Positions 7,088-14,194 of a DNA stretch of 15,040 nt are shown piece by piece. The position numbers and the translations under genes were made by a program. Within the stretch, counting starts at the first letter, position 1. Every line of letters starts with the position of its first letter. The stretch is from Anaerolineae bacterium (GTDB taxonomy: Bacteria; Chloroflexota; Anaerolineae; 4572-78; J111): the NCBI GenBank assembly GCA_020433785.1, contig JAGRCC010000185.1:1-15040 (forward strand). The letters run 5' to 3'. Below the pieces are notes generated by a model. It was not told where the DNA came from. It saw nothing but the letters and a program-made list of their open reading frames with translations, and made no database searches.

Positions 7088-7447
7088 CTAATACTGCTGC
7101 ATTCGGCCCCGGCGTTCCGCCTGACGCTTGCAATCGATACAGAGGGTCGTTTCCGGAAATATTTCCAGCCGTTCCGGGTCGATGGTTTTGCCGCAGCTTT
7201 CGCAAATGCCGTAGCCAACCACCTGCGCTTTTTCGATGGCATGGTCAATGTCATTCAGTTTGCGCTCCAGCGTGAGGATCATGGCCTGGATCTTATCTCG
7301 CTCAACAAGATCAGAGGCCACATCATCAACATCATCAAACTCAATCTCGGCCATGAGTTCTGAGCGCAAATTTTGTAATTCTGTTTGGACTTGTACCCGT
7401 TGCTGTTCCAGCGTTTCCAGTTGAGATTTAGTGATTTTTTTAGCCAT
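7088..7447 (-). CDS. DksA/TraR family C4-type zinc-finger protein
   Basis: DksA-type proteins insert a coiled coil into the RNA polymerase secondary channel to modulate initiation, often together with ppGpp. This 119-residue protein has an N-terminal helical hairpin (about 5-72) and a four-cysteine zinc finger CESC...CIDC (Cys82, Cys85, Cys103, Cys106) within the family signature GYGICESCGKTIDPERLE. The tip of the hairpin reads DDVDDVASD (38-46), containing a D-x-x-D-x-A pattern (Asp39, Asp42, Ala44) like the functional tip of DksA. It is shorter than E. coli DksA (151 residues) and closer to the short DksA/TraR-like proteins common outside Proteobacteria. The start is supported by AGGAGA 8 bases before the ATG. 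Whether it binds polymerase is inferred. Confidence 0.88.
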   Translation of the reverse strand: MAKKITKSQLETLEQQRVQVQTELQNLRSELMAEIEFDDVDDVASDLVERDKIQAMILTLERKLNDIDHAIEKAQVVGYGICESCGKTIDPERLEIFPETTLCIDCKRQAERRGRMQQY

Positions 7448-7664
7448 TTGGTGGCTCTCCTATATTAAATTGGATTGTCGCGCCTGCTAATTAATAGCTT
7501 TGACGATAATCACCTATGATTACCTTACGCCGATGTAAAATAAATTTAGCAAATCGTTGCTGAATTTGGGGCAATTTTATACCACAAATGTTTTAATACG
7601 TCAACATAAACTTTAAGAACTGCGTATCCTTAAAATGTAAAAATTCTTCGATTAATTAGAACCG

Positions 7665-7673
7665 TGGTATAAT
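7665..7673 (+). promoter_or_regulatory. Extended -10 promoter of ruvB (probably leaderless)
   Basis: TGG-TATAAT with the -10 hexamer at 7668-7673 lies 7 nt before the ruvB ATG, the same arrangement as at lcp. No good -35 and no Shine-Dalgarno are present. The 233-bp AT-rich gap 7448-7680 shows no gene. Confidence 0.6.
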
Positions 7674-7680
7674 CCTTGTC

Positions 7681-8703
7681 ATGGATGAGCGAACTGTTTC
7701 CCCGAATGCCCAAACAATTGAAAAACTTCAGGAAACCAGCCTACGTCCCACGGATTGGGCCGGTTATATTGGTCAAAGCCAAGTCAAACAAACGATTCAA
7801 ATTTTAATTGAAGCGGCCCAACAGCGCGGCGATGCCTTGGATCACATTTTGCTTTACGGCCCGCCCGGTTTAGGCAAAACGACGCTGGCGAACATTATTG
7901 CCCATCAAATGGGAGTCAATCTGAAAATTACCTCCGGCCCGGCCATCGAGCGAGCCGGTGACCTGGCGGCTATTCTAACCAATCTCCGCCAGGGTGATCT
8001 GCTGTTTATCGACGAAATCCACCGCTTGGGCCGGGCCGTGGAAGAGGTGCTCTACCCGGCTATGGAAGATTTTGCCCTCGATATCGTCATTGGCAAAGGA
8101 CCCAGCGCCCGTAACATTCGGCTAAAACTGCCCCGGTTTACGGCCCTGGGCGCCACCACCCGGCTCGATTTGCTAGCCTCTCCCTTGCGTGATCGGTTTG
8201 GGGCCATTTTTCGGCTAGAATTTTACCGGCCGGAAGATTTACAACTCATCGTGACGCGCTCGGCTGCCATCTTAGATGTACCTATCGAGCCGAAAGGGGC
8301 GCTGGAAATTGCCAATCGTTCGCGCGGCACGGCTCGCATTGCGAACCGGCTGCTTAAACGTGCCCGTGATTTTGCTCAGGTTCGGGCCGATGGCGTGATT
8401 ACCCAAAATGTCGCGCACGACGCTCTGACGTTGTTAAATGTAGACCCATTGGGGTTGGATGATCTCGACCGCAAAGTTTTACGATCGATCATCGAAAAAT
8501 TTGGCGGCGGACCAGTTGGTCTGGAAACCATTGCCGCCAGCATCAGCGAGGAGAGCAGCACCATCATGGATGTGGTCGAGCCATACCTGCTCCAACTCGG
8601 TTTTTTAGATCGGACCCCTCGTGGACGGGTAGCTACCGTCCGCGCTTATCAACATTTGGGCCTGGCACCTCCCAGTAGCCCAGAGCAGCCGTCGCTTTTT
8701 TAA
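7681..8703 (+). CDS. ruvB: Holliday junction branch migration helicase RuvB
   Basis: AAA+ motor that, with RuvA, drives Holliday junction branch migration in recombinational repair. The 340 residues show the RuvB N-terminal segment [12 protein letters not shown] (21-32), Walker [10 protein letters not shown] (60-68), Walker [10 protein letters not shown] (107-115), sensor 1 GATTR (157-161), the arginine-finger segment SPLRDRFG (167-174), sensor 2 [19 protein letters not shown] (214-232) and a winged-helix domain (about 257-330) with [10 protein letters not shown] (310-319). The family usually has RGTPR at sensor 2; here it is RGTAR, a mild change. Length is normal. The gene starts 7 nt after a TATAAT with no Shine-Dalgarno. 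It is followed after 22 bp by a lipoprotein gene and then queA. ruvA and ruvC are not in the window. Confidence 0.97.
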   Translation: MDERTVSPNAQTIEKLQETSLRPTDWAGYIGQSQVKQTIQILIEAAQQRGDALDHILLYGPPGLGKTTLANIIAHQMGVNLKITSGPAIERAGDLAAILTNLRQGDLLFIDEIHRLGRAVEEVLYPAMEDFALDIVIGKGPSARNIRLKLPRFTALGATTRLDLLASPLRDRFGAIFRLEFYRPEDLQLIVTRSAAILDVPIEPKGALEIANRSRGTARIANRLLKRARDFAQVRADGVITQNVAHDALTLLNVDPLGLDDLDRKVLRSIIEKFGGGPVGLETIAASISEESSTIMDVVEPYLLQLGFLDRTPRGRVATVRAYQHLGLAPPSSPEQPSLF

Positions 8704-8725
8704 TAGTACTCATAAGGGTGGATCA

Positions 8726-9241
8726 ATGCAACCACGAACTAACTTTATGTTACGTCTTCTGCTTGGACTGGCTGTCTTAACCTTGGGCTGTCAATCCTTA
8801 TTAGATGTTGAGATCCCTAGCTTTTTTAGCGCTGAGTCTGAAACTTCCTGGCCCCATTCAACATTTGTGCCGCCAACGAAGCGATCCCAAATCCTTCAAG
8901 GTCAGACCGTTGAATTGGAAACCTATCACCTTAGCACCGATCCGCTAACCGAGATCAAAATTTTCGTCAATGATCAGCCTCTGCGCCCGGATGAAACAAC
9001 CGGTGTAAAGGCGTTTCCGGCAAACCTGCTCAACGTGCAGATCCGGCGCGACGATGGCAGCCTGATCCAAACGGCGCGTGTTACCCCGGTTTTGTCCGCT
9101 ACAAATCAGACCGTTTCATTGGTGGTTGTTGGTAACACGCCGGGTACTTATGATTTAAGGCTGGTCGCATTTGACGAAGCCGGTCAAGAAGCGCCTGGCG
9201 AGGTGACTCAAAGAATTGAGGTGGTTAAACCGGCCCGGTGA
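8726..9241 (+). CDS. Small lipoprotein of unknown function with Ig-like fold
   Basis: A 171-residue predicted exported lipoprotein. The N-terminus has basic residues, a hydrophobic stretch (9-20) and a lipobox-like LTLGC with the candidate lipidated Cys22. The middle is a Ser/Pro-rich spacer (24-55). About 58-168 reads as a beta-sandwich of alternating hydrophobic strands (VELETYHL, EIKIFVNDQ, VSLVVVGNTPGTYDLRLVAFDEAG), resembling bacterial Ig-like adhesion or scaffold domains. The start has AAGGGTGG upstream; ATG codon 8 would be an alternative but would shorten the signal region. The gene lies 22 bp after ruvB, and its stop overlaps the queA GTG by four bases (GTGA), so it is probably translated in one unit with both. 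No catalytic motif is seen. A role with RuvB or QueA is not implied by its location outside the cytoplasm. Confidence 0.85.
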   Translation: MQPRTNFMLRLLLGLAVLTLGCQSLLDVEIPSFFSAESETSWPHSTFVPPTKRSQILQGQTVELETYHLSTDPLTEIKIFVNDQPLRPDETTGVKAFPANLLNVQIRRDDGSLIQTARVTPVLSATNQTVSLVVVGNTPGTYDLRLVAFDEAGQEAPGEVTQRIEVVKPAR

Positions 9242-10377
9242 AGCTCCAACAGTTCGATTACCGTCTCCCTCCCGAACTCATCGCCCAAACGCCCGCCGAA
9301 CCGCGCGACGCCTCGCGGCTCATGGTTGTTCACCGTCAAACCGGCGAAATCAGCCACCACATCTTCAGTGATGTGCTTGATTTCCTCGATCCCGGTGATA
9401 TCCTGATCGCCAACAACAGCCGCGTCATTCCGGCTCGCCTGTTCGGTCGCAAATCGACCGGCGGCAAAGTGGAAATTCTGCTGCTTAAACCGATTGACGC
9501 CCTCCGCTGGGAAGCCCTCGTCGGCGGCAAACGTCTAAACCCCGGCACTGTCGTCAACATCGATCCCGCGTTCCACACGTACGAAACCCCTTCTTCAACC
9601 TCCGCCCCCCAGCCTCCAATCTCCAATCTCCAATCTCCAATCACCCTCACCATCGAAGCCGATCTCGGCGAAGCCCGTCGTCTGATCAAATTCAACCGGC
9701 CCATTAGACCCGATCTGGAGGTGGTCGGTCACGTCCCTTTACCGCCCTATATCCAAACACCGCTGACCGACAGCGAACGCTACCAAACCGTCTTCAACCG
9801 CATTGACGGTTCGGCCGCAGCACCGACCGCCGGCCTGCATTTCACCCCCGATTTGCTGCTGGCTTTGCGCGACAAAGGTGTCTTGCTGGATTACGTGACA
9901 CTGCACATTGGCCTTGACACCTTTAAGCCGGTCACTGTCGAGCAGATCGAAGGCCACGCCATTCATCGGGAAGTAGCGCGGTTGACAGCCGACACCGCTC
10001 GGCGCATCAATCAGGCCAAGTTGGCCGGCGGGCGGCTCATCGCCGTCGGCACAACCTCGGTGCGGACATTGGAGACGGCGGCGTTGCGCAGTGCGGGCGT
10101 CTCCGGCTCATTGCAAGAGGCCAGCCGGCTCGATGCCAACCTCTGCCCGTGGCAGCCGGTGGTCGCCGTGGAAGAAGCGACGAATTTGTATATCTACCCC
10201 GGTTATACCTTTCGCGCCGTCGATGTCATGCTGACCAATTTTCACCTGCCGAAATCTACCCTTTTGATGCTCGTCAGCGCTTTTGCCGGTCTTGATCTGA
10301 TCCGGCAGGCTTACGAGACAGCCATCGCCGAACGGTATCGGTTTTACTCCTTTGGCGATGCGATGCTAATCCTCTAG
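9238..10377 (+). CDS. queA: S-adenosylmethionine:tRNA ribosyltransferase-isomerase QueA
   Basis: Transfers and isomerises the ribose of S-adenosylmethionine onto 7-aminomethyl-7-deazaguanine in tRNA to give epoxyqueuosine, a late step in queuosine synthesis. The sequence shows FDYRLPPELIAQTPAEPRDASRLMV (6-30), DILIANNSRVIPARLFG (54-70), GHVPLPPYI (164-172), RYQTVFNRIDGSAAAPTAGLHFT (181-203), LHIGLDTFKPV (222-232), AVGTTSVRTLE (269-279) and TNFHLPKSTLLMLVSAFAG (333-351), all family hallmarks. At 379 residues it is some 25-35 longer than usual. The excess is a Ser/Pro/Gln-rich loop (about 112-136) containing a heptanucleotide repeat. The start is GTG within the GTGA overlap with the upstream lipoprotein gene, suggesting translational coupling. 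GAGGTGG lies 13 bases upstream. tgt is not in the window. Confidence 0.96.
   Translation: MKLQQFDYRLPPELIAQTPAEPRDASRLMVVHRQTGEISHHIFSDVLDFLDPGDILIANNSRVIPARLFGRKSTGGKVEILLLKPIDALRWEALVGGKRLNPGTVVNIDPAFHTYETPSSTSAPQPPISNLQSPITLTIEADLGEARRLIKFNRPIRPDLEVVGHVPLPPYIQTPLTDSERYQTVFNRIDGSAAAPTAGLHFTPDLLLALRDKGVLLDYVTLHIGLDTFKPVTVEQIEGHAIHREVARLTADTARRINQAKLAGGRLIAVGTTSVRTLETAALRSAGVSGSLQEASRLDANLCPWQPVVAVEEATNLYIYPGYTFRAVDVMLTNFHLPKSTLLMLVSAFAGLDLIRQAYETAIAERYRFYSFGDAMLIL
9614..9641 (+). repeat. Heptanucleotide repeat (CTCCAAT)x4 inside queA
   Basis: Four perfect consecutive copies of CTCCAAT. Because the unit is 7 bases, three copies make one 21-base in-frame period. The encoded loop reads PPISNLQSPIT. 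It resembles the short heptamer tandem repeats usually found between genes in cyanobacteria and other phyla, here inside a reading frame. Confidence 0.9.
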
Positions 10378-10386
10378 CGTTTAACA

Positions 10387-10414
10387 TTGCCCCATTTCTA
10401 TTCTTGACTATAAT
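10387..10414 (+). promoter_or_regulatory. Promoter of gatB
   Basis: TTGCCC (10387-10392), a 16-bp spacer and a perfect TATAAT (10409-10414) lie in the 105-bp queA-gatB gap. Transcription would start near 10421, giving a leader of about 62 nt with GAGAGG at 10469-10474, 8 bases before the ATG. No clear terminator for queA was seen, so read-through is also possible. Confidence 0.55.
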
Positions 10415-10482
10415 GTCCCTCGTATTATCAAGATTCCACTATCGGCACTTTTTTGCCGCGATTGAGCTGAGAGGCTGTCTGA

Positions 10483-11931
10483 ATGAAGTACCAACCTGTC
10501 ATCGGCATGGAAGTTCATGTTGAACTGAACACCACCAGTAAAATGTTCTGTGGTTGCAGCGCCGAATTTTTTGGCGTTGCGCCCAACACCAACGTCTGCC
10601 CCATCTGTTTAGGCATGCCTGGCACATTGCCCGTTATTAACCGGCGTGCGGTGGAATACACCATCATGACTGGCCTGGCGCTCAACTGTACCATTCAGCC
10701 CCACAACGTTTTCGCCCGCAAAAACTATTTTTATCCCGACCTGCCGAAAGGCTATCAAATTTCACAGTACGAACTGCCCCTCTGCCTCGATGGGTATGTC
10801 GATGTCGACCCCGATGGCAGCGGCCAGGTCAAGCGTATTCGCGTTCGGCGGGCGCATTTAGAAGAGGACACCGGCAAGCTGACTCACGTTAACAGCCACA
10901 GTCTGGTCGATCTAAACCGGGCCGGGGTGCCGCTGCTGGAAATTGTAACCGAGGCTGATATTAGTTCGGCCGATGAGGCCTATGCTTACGTCTCTAAGTT
11001 GCGCCAGTTGGTGCGCTATCTGGGCGTGAGCACCGGCGATATGGAAAAAGGGGCCATGCGCTGCGAAGTCAACCTGTCGCTAACCGACCCGGTAACCGGT
11101 GCGTGGGGCACCAAAGTCGAGATTAAAAACCTCAACTCGTTCCGCTCCGTGCGTAACGCTATCGAGTACGAGATTGAGCGGCAAGGTCAGGTTTTGGACA
11201 GCGGTGGCCAGATTGAGCAGGTGACGATGGGTTGGGATGAAGCGCGCCAGGTAACCGTGGTGCAGCGCACCAAAGAAGGCGATACCGGCTATCGCTACTT
11301 TCCCGAGCCCGACCTGCCGCCGCTTGAGCTTGATCCGGCCTGGATCGATACGATTAAAGCCGCTCTGCCGGAACTGCCTGATGCCAAAATGGCCCGTTAC
11401 ACGCAAGAGTTTGGATTGACGATTAAAGAAGCCCAAGTTTTGGTTGAAGATAAAACGATCGCCGAATATTTCGATCAGGTGGTTACAGCCGCCGCCGGTA
11501 CGGAATCGGTCACTCCCAAGCTGATCAGCAATTGGATTTCCGGCGAACTTTTTCGATTGCTGAGTGAAACCGGCATCGCCGTCACCGAAACGCCAATTCA
11601 GCCGGTCCAGCTGGTCGAATTGATTAAACTGGTAACGGCCAACACCATCAATCAATCGGCAGCCAAAACGGTGTTTGGGGTTATGTTTGAAACGGGACGC
11701 GAACCGCAAGCGATTGTTCAGGAATTGGGCTTGCAGCAAATCAGCGACGCGGATCAACTGGTGACCGTCGCCCGGCAGGTTATCGACAGTAACCCCGACC
11801 CCGTAACCCAATTTAAAAGTGGGAAAGAGACGGTTATTAACTTTTTAGTTGGGCAGGTCATGCGCGCCACGCGTGGTAAGGCTAACCCTAAACTGGCCGA
11901 GCAAGTTTTGCGGAAAGAGCTAGAAAATTAA
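10483..11931 (+). CDS. gatB: Asp-tRNA(Asn)/Glu-tRNA(Gln) amidotransferase subunit B
   Basis: GatB is the tRNA-binding, kinase/transamidase subunit of GatCAB, which amidates misacylated Glu-tRNA(Gln) and Asp-tRNA(Asn). The 482 residues begin with the signature [20 protein letters not shown] (6-25). The four zinc ligands Cys23, Cys25, Cys39 and Cys42 are present. [51 protein letters not shown] and EVKIKN-like [19 protein letters not shown] follow in the usual order. The C-terminal part (about 335-480) holds the GatB middle helical and YqeY-like tail domains, ending [16 protein letters not shown]. Length is normal. gatA and gatC are not adjacent, so the subunits are encoded apart. Start is fixed by GAGAGG 8 bases upstream. 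No terminator was found directly after it. Confidence 0.97.
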   Translation: MKYQPVIGMEVHVELNTTSKMFCGCSAEFFGVAPNTNVCPICLGMPGTLPVINRRAVEYTIMTGLALNCTIQPHNVFARKNYFYPDLPKGYQISQYELPLCLDGYVDVDPDGSGQVKRIRVRRAHLEEDTGKLTHVNSHSLVDLNRAGVPLLEIVTEADISSADEAYAYVSKLRQLVRYLGVSTGDMEKGAMRCEVNLSLTDPVTGAWGTKVEIKNLNSFRSVRNAIEYEIERQGQVLDSGGQIEQVTMGWDEARQVTVVQRTKEGDTGYRYFPEPDLPPLELDPAWIDTIKAALPELPDAKMARYTQEFGLTIKEAQVLVEDKTIAEYFDQVVTAAAGTESVTPKLISNWISGELFRLLSETGIAVTETPIQPVQLVELIKLVTANTINQSAAKTVFGVMFETGREPQAIVQELGLQQISDADQLVTVARQVIDSNPDPVTQFKSGKETVINFLVGQVMRATRGKANPKLAEQVLRKELEN

Positions 11932-11976
11932 CCGTTCTTAGTTGTCCTAAGCCCAGAGTCTGGACAAATAGAAGAT

Positions 11977-12090
11977 GTGAGGCTCAAAGTGCAGCGACGC
12001 ATACCTCACGCATTTGGTATAGTCGAACCACTCTAAACTTAACGATGAAGGAAGGCGAGTCGCACTTTGAGCGGTTTCGCTTTTTCTATT
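11977..12090 (+). promoter_or_regulatory. Candidate structured leader RNA or looped operator before the dehydrogenase gene
   Basis: Two perfect 11-base arms, GCTCAAAGTGC (11982-11992) and GCACTTTGAGC (12062-12072), enclose 69 bases. Inside is a second stem: CGAC + ATACC (11995-11998, 12001-12005) pairs with GGTAT + GTCG (12016-12020, 12022-12025) around a 10-nt loop. GTGAGG (11977-11982) can instead pair with CCTCAC (12004-12009). A small GAGCG / CGCTT hairpin with a T-rich tail (12069-12090) overlaps the 3' arm. The mutually exclusive helices resemble an attenuator or riboswitch. Alternatively, TGG-TATAGT (12015-12023) is an extended -10 and the arms flank the promoter as paired regulator sites. 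No known riboswitch class was recognised. Confidence 0.4.
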
Positions 12091-12130
12091 TTTAGGGAAA
12101 TCACCTTTAATCTTTTGGGAGAGTTCATTT

Positions 12131-13378
12131 ATGACCTATCACAATCCATTTGCCATTGCCCAGAGTCAGCTTGACGAAGCTAGCGCATTCTTAGGGCTAG
12201 ACCCGGCCACGCACGCCCTGCTGCGTGAACCCATGCGCGAAGTGACGGTCACCATTCCTCTGCGGATGGATGACGGCAGCGTGAAGATATTTCGGGGGTT
12301 TCGGGTGCAGTACAACGACGCTCGTGGTCCCTGCAAAGGCGGTATTCGCTGGCATCCTGATGAAACATTGGACACGGTTAAGGCTTTAGCCGCCTGGATG
12401 ACGTGGAAAACATCTGTGATCGATATTCCGCTTGGTGGCAGTAAAGGTGGAGTGGCTTGCAATCCCAAGGAATTATCACCAACCGAACAGGAGCGGCTGG
12501 CGCGCGGCTACATTCGCGCTGTATGGCGTATGCTGGGTGAGGAACTGGATGTGCCGGCTCCGGATGTTTACACTAACCCTCAAATTATGGCCTGGATGAT
12601 GGATGAGTACAGCACCATTAGAGGCTACATGGTGCCGGGCGTCATCACCGGCAAGCCGCTGCAACTGGGCGGCTCAGTCGGCCGCGATGATGCGACGGCA
12701 CGCGGCGGCATTTATACGGTTCGCGAAGCCGCCAAAGTGATCGACTTAGACTTGGATGGGGGTACGATTGCGATTCAAGGTTACGGCAGCGTCGGTCGGT
12801 CGATTCATAAGCTGGCGGAAGAATTGCTCAATCTGCGGGTTGTGGCGGTGTCCGACTCCCAAGGTGGCGTTTATAACTCGAATGGACTTAGCTTTAAGAC
12901 TATCGCTCAACATAAACGCGCCACCGGCTCTGTGGTCGATGCCCCGGATACGGAGATGATTTCTAATGAAGAATTGTTGGCCGCAGACGTCACCGTGTTA
13001 TTCCCGGCGGCGTTAGAAAATGTCATCACCGATGAAAATGCCGGCCGCGTCAGAGCCAAAATCGTGGCTGAAATGGCTAACGGCCCTACAACGCCGGAAG
13101 CTGATAAGCTGCTGCATGATCGCGGCATTTTTGTTTTGCCCGATTTATTGTGTAACGCCGGTGGGGTGACTGTCAGTTACTTTGAGCAAGTTCAGAATGC
13201 TTATGATTACTATTGGACCTTAAAAACGGTCCATCAGCGGTTGGATCGAAAAATGTCAGAGGCTTTTCATGGCGTACATCGGGTGGCTGAATTGAAAGGG
13301 GTGCATCACCGGCTGGCAGCCTACTTGGTAGCCGTTGAGCGAGTCGCTGAAGCAGCCAAACTGCGCGGTTGGGTTTAG
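12131..13378 (+). CDS. Glu/Leu/Phe/Val dehydrogenase family, probably NAD-linked glutamate dehydrogenase
   Basis: Predicted to interconvert L-glutamate with 2-oxoglutarate and ammonia using NAD(P). The 415-residue length is that of hexameric small glutamate dehydrogenases. The catalytic domain shows [23 protein letters not shown] (54-76) with Lys69, [18 protein letters not shown] (90-107) with Lys93 and catalytic Lys105, and PAPDVYT (142-148) with Asp145. [20 protein letters not shown] (174-193) precedes the Rossmann domain, which has GYGSVG (217-222) and an acidic residue after the second strand (VSDSQGG, Asp242), favouring [18 protein letters not shown] (342-356) closes the signature. The family normally has GPYKGG or GPxKGG; here it is GPCKGG. 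GGGAGAG sits 7 bases before the ATG. The gene follows a structured, possibly regulatory region and ends at a strong terminator. Leucine or phenylalanine specificity is less likely from the length and LGGSxGR motif. Confidence 0.93.
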   Translation: MTYHNPFAIAQSQLDEASAFLGLDPATHALLREPMREVTVTIPLRMDDGSVKIFRGFRVQYNDARGPCKGGIRWHPDETLDTVKALAAWMTWKTSVIDIPLGGSKGGVACNPKELSPTEQERLARGYIRAVWRMLGEELDVPAPDVYTNPQIMAWMMDEYSTIRGYMVPGVITGKPLQLGGSVGRDDATARGGIYTVREAAKVIDLDLDGGTIAIQGYGSVGRSIHKLAEELLNLRVVAVSDSQGGVYNSNGLSFKTIAQHKRATGSVVDAPDTEMISNEELLAADVTVLFPAALENVITDENAGRVRAKIVAEMANGPTTPEADKLLHDRGIFVLPDLLCNAGGVTVSYFEQVQNAYDYYWTLKTVHQRLDRKMSEAFHGVHRVAELKGVHHRLAAYLVAVERVAEAAKLRGWV

Positions 13379-13405
13379 GATTAGATCAATCCCGTCCGGA
13401 CACCG

Positions 13406-13445
13406 AAAGGCGTGCGAACTATGCTTAGTCTCGCACGCCTTTTTA
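13406..13445 (+). terminator. Rho-independent terminator of the dehydrogenase gene
   Basis: A perfect 12-bp stem (AAAGGCGTGCGA at 13406-13417 and TCGCACGCCTTT at 13431-13442) with a 13-nt loop is followed by a T tract. It begins 28 bases after the stop codon. On the minus strand only a short T run follows, so it mainly serves the plus strand. Confidence 0.92.
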
Positions 13446-13588
13446 TTTGGGAAAGCTGAATCAGCTCAATAGTTCGGGTAGCCTAAGACAAACTTGAATT
13501 TGCCGTAGGTACAAAAACCCTGTTTTTTGAGGAAGACAAACTTAAGTTATCGTACAAAAGGTTCTACGTTTACGAAGATAGGATGCTT
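13446..13588. other. Gene-free gap with imperfect direct repeat
   Basis: This AT-rich gap holds no convincing gene. AAGACAAACTT occurs at 13485-13495 and 13533-13543, each followed by GTACAAAA (13509-13516, 13552-13559), so a decayed direct repeat is possible. AGCTGA-A-TCAGCT (13454-13466) is a small palindrome that could help end the minus-strand small gene. Confidence 0.3.
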
Positions 13589-13771
13589 CTATTCAGAACG
13601 ATTGGCTTTAATAACCAAAGGGGTATGACTGGTCTGAAGTTCAATTTGAGGGCTTGTCAGCGGTTCACTGCTAGCCACCTGATCAATCTTTGATGCTTGT
13701 TGAACCCCAACATTGAGGATTAGGCCGATGATAAGGGCTTTTAGAAATAAAATGATTGTTTTCTTTGTCAT
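13589..13771 (-). CDS. Small exported or membrane-anchored protein, 60 residues, unknown function
   Basis: The product starts with a basic MTKK, continues with a hydrophobic segment (about 5-24) interrupted by one lysine, and ends in a polar Ser/Thr/Gln-rich tail (25-60). This fits either a signal peptide or a single membrane anchor with the tail outside. A strong GGGAGAG lies 4-5 bases before the ATG, which supports translation. An inverted repeat TGCCGG / CCGGCA lies about 26-45 bases upstream, and a weak promoter (TTGCCG, 16 bp, TATGAA) overlaps it. A terminator-like hairpin separates it from the upstream minus-strand genes, so it is probably its own transcription unit. No family was recognised and no cysteine or enzymatic motif is present. 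Confidence 0.6.
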   Translation of the reverse strand: MTKKTIILFLKALIIGLILNVGVQQASKIDQVASSEPLTSPQIELQTSHTPLVIKANRSE

Positions 13772-13796
13772 TGGTCTCTCCCGACTGTTTCATAGC

Positions 13797-13815
13797 TGCC
13801 GGCAAACGCCCGGCA
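13797..13815. promoter_or_regulatory. Inverted repeat upstream of the 60-residue gene
   Basis: TGCCGG and CCGGCA flank a 7-nt spacer just upstream of the small gene. It may be an operator overlapping the weak promoter, or a leader hairpin. There is no T tract on the minus strand. Confidence 0.35.
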
Positions 13816-13821
13816 ACAGTA

Positions 13822-13857
13822 AAAAATACCCGGATAATGAATCTCGATTTATCGGGT
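13822..13857 (-). terminator. Probable terminator of the SDR and 45-residue gene unit
   Basis: On the minus strand ACCCGATAA pairs with TTATCCGGGT (one bulged base) around an 11-nt loop and is followed by ATTTTTTA. It lies about 185 bases after the stop of the 45-residue gene and before the 60-residue gene. The region between (13858-14041) has another hairpin, TACTCC / GGAGTA (13861-13892), and no gene was seen. Confidence 0.6.
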
Positions 13858-14041
13858 CAGTACTCCGAACATCAGTTGTTTAATTTGGAGTAGGTATGGT
13901 CCTGTAACCGGATTGGCAGAATACAAGGAATTAAAAATATTGTACTCCCAATGATGCGTTCAGTTCAATGTGAATTTAGTACTGATTTTGTTGAAAAAGT
14001 GTTAATTGTTTAAAGTGGGGTAATTGTCTTTGATAGCGTGT

Positions 14042-14179
14042 CTATTTATCGCCAATATCAATACAACGCACAAATACACCAATGGTGAACAGTACTAAGG
14101 CAGCATCAACATAACCGGCTAGTAAAAGGAGAAAACCGGCAGTTAATCCGGCGAGGATGATTTTGGTATGACTCGTCAT
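14042..14179 (-). CDS. 45-residue membrane protein downstream of the SDR gene
   Basis: A short reading frame starting ATG at 14179 and ending TAG at 14042. The product begins MTSHTK, then a long hydrophobic stretch (7-38) with a central GYVDAA turn (22-27), consistent with two short membrane helices, and ends RCIDIGDK. The start lies 15 bases after the SDR stop codon on the same strand. There is no strong Shine-Dalgarno (only GGTCCGG), so translation would depend on coupling to the SDR. Its hydrophobic pattern, small-residue content and polar ends look like a genuine small protein. No family was recognised. It could be a chance open frame, but an uninterrupted hydrophobic frame in this position makes that less likely. 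Confidence 0.55.
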   Translation of the reverse strand: MTSHTKIILAGLTAGFLLLLAGYVDAALVLFTIGVFVRCIDIGDK

Positions 14180-14194
14180 AGCCGGACCGGATAA

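Noticed and set aside
11080..11811. 243-residue minus-strand frame inside gatB
   Set aside because: Long only because of codon bias in gatB; the translation has no family features and gatB is conserved throughout.
11942..11967. Terminator after gatB (TTGTCC / GGACAA)
   Set aside because: Short stem, large loop and no T tract; the inner CCAGA-G-TCTGG palindrome has a one-base centre.
11982..12072. tRNA or known riboswitch (c-di-GMP, T-box, glutamine) in the dehydrogenase leader
   Set aside because: A GTCGAAC string recalls a T-loop, but no acceptor stem or anticodon arm fits, and the conserved cores of those riboswitches are absent.
13485..13559. Attachment-site or insertion-sequence direct repeats
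   Set aside because: The copies are short and imperfect and no integrase, transposase or other mobile gene is nearby.
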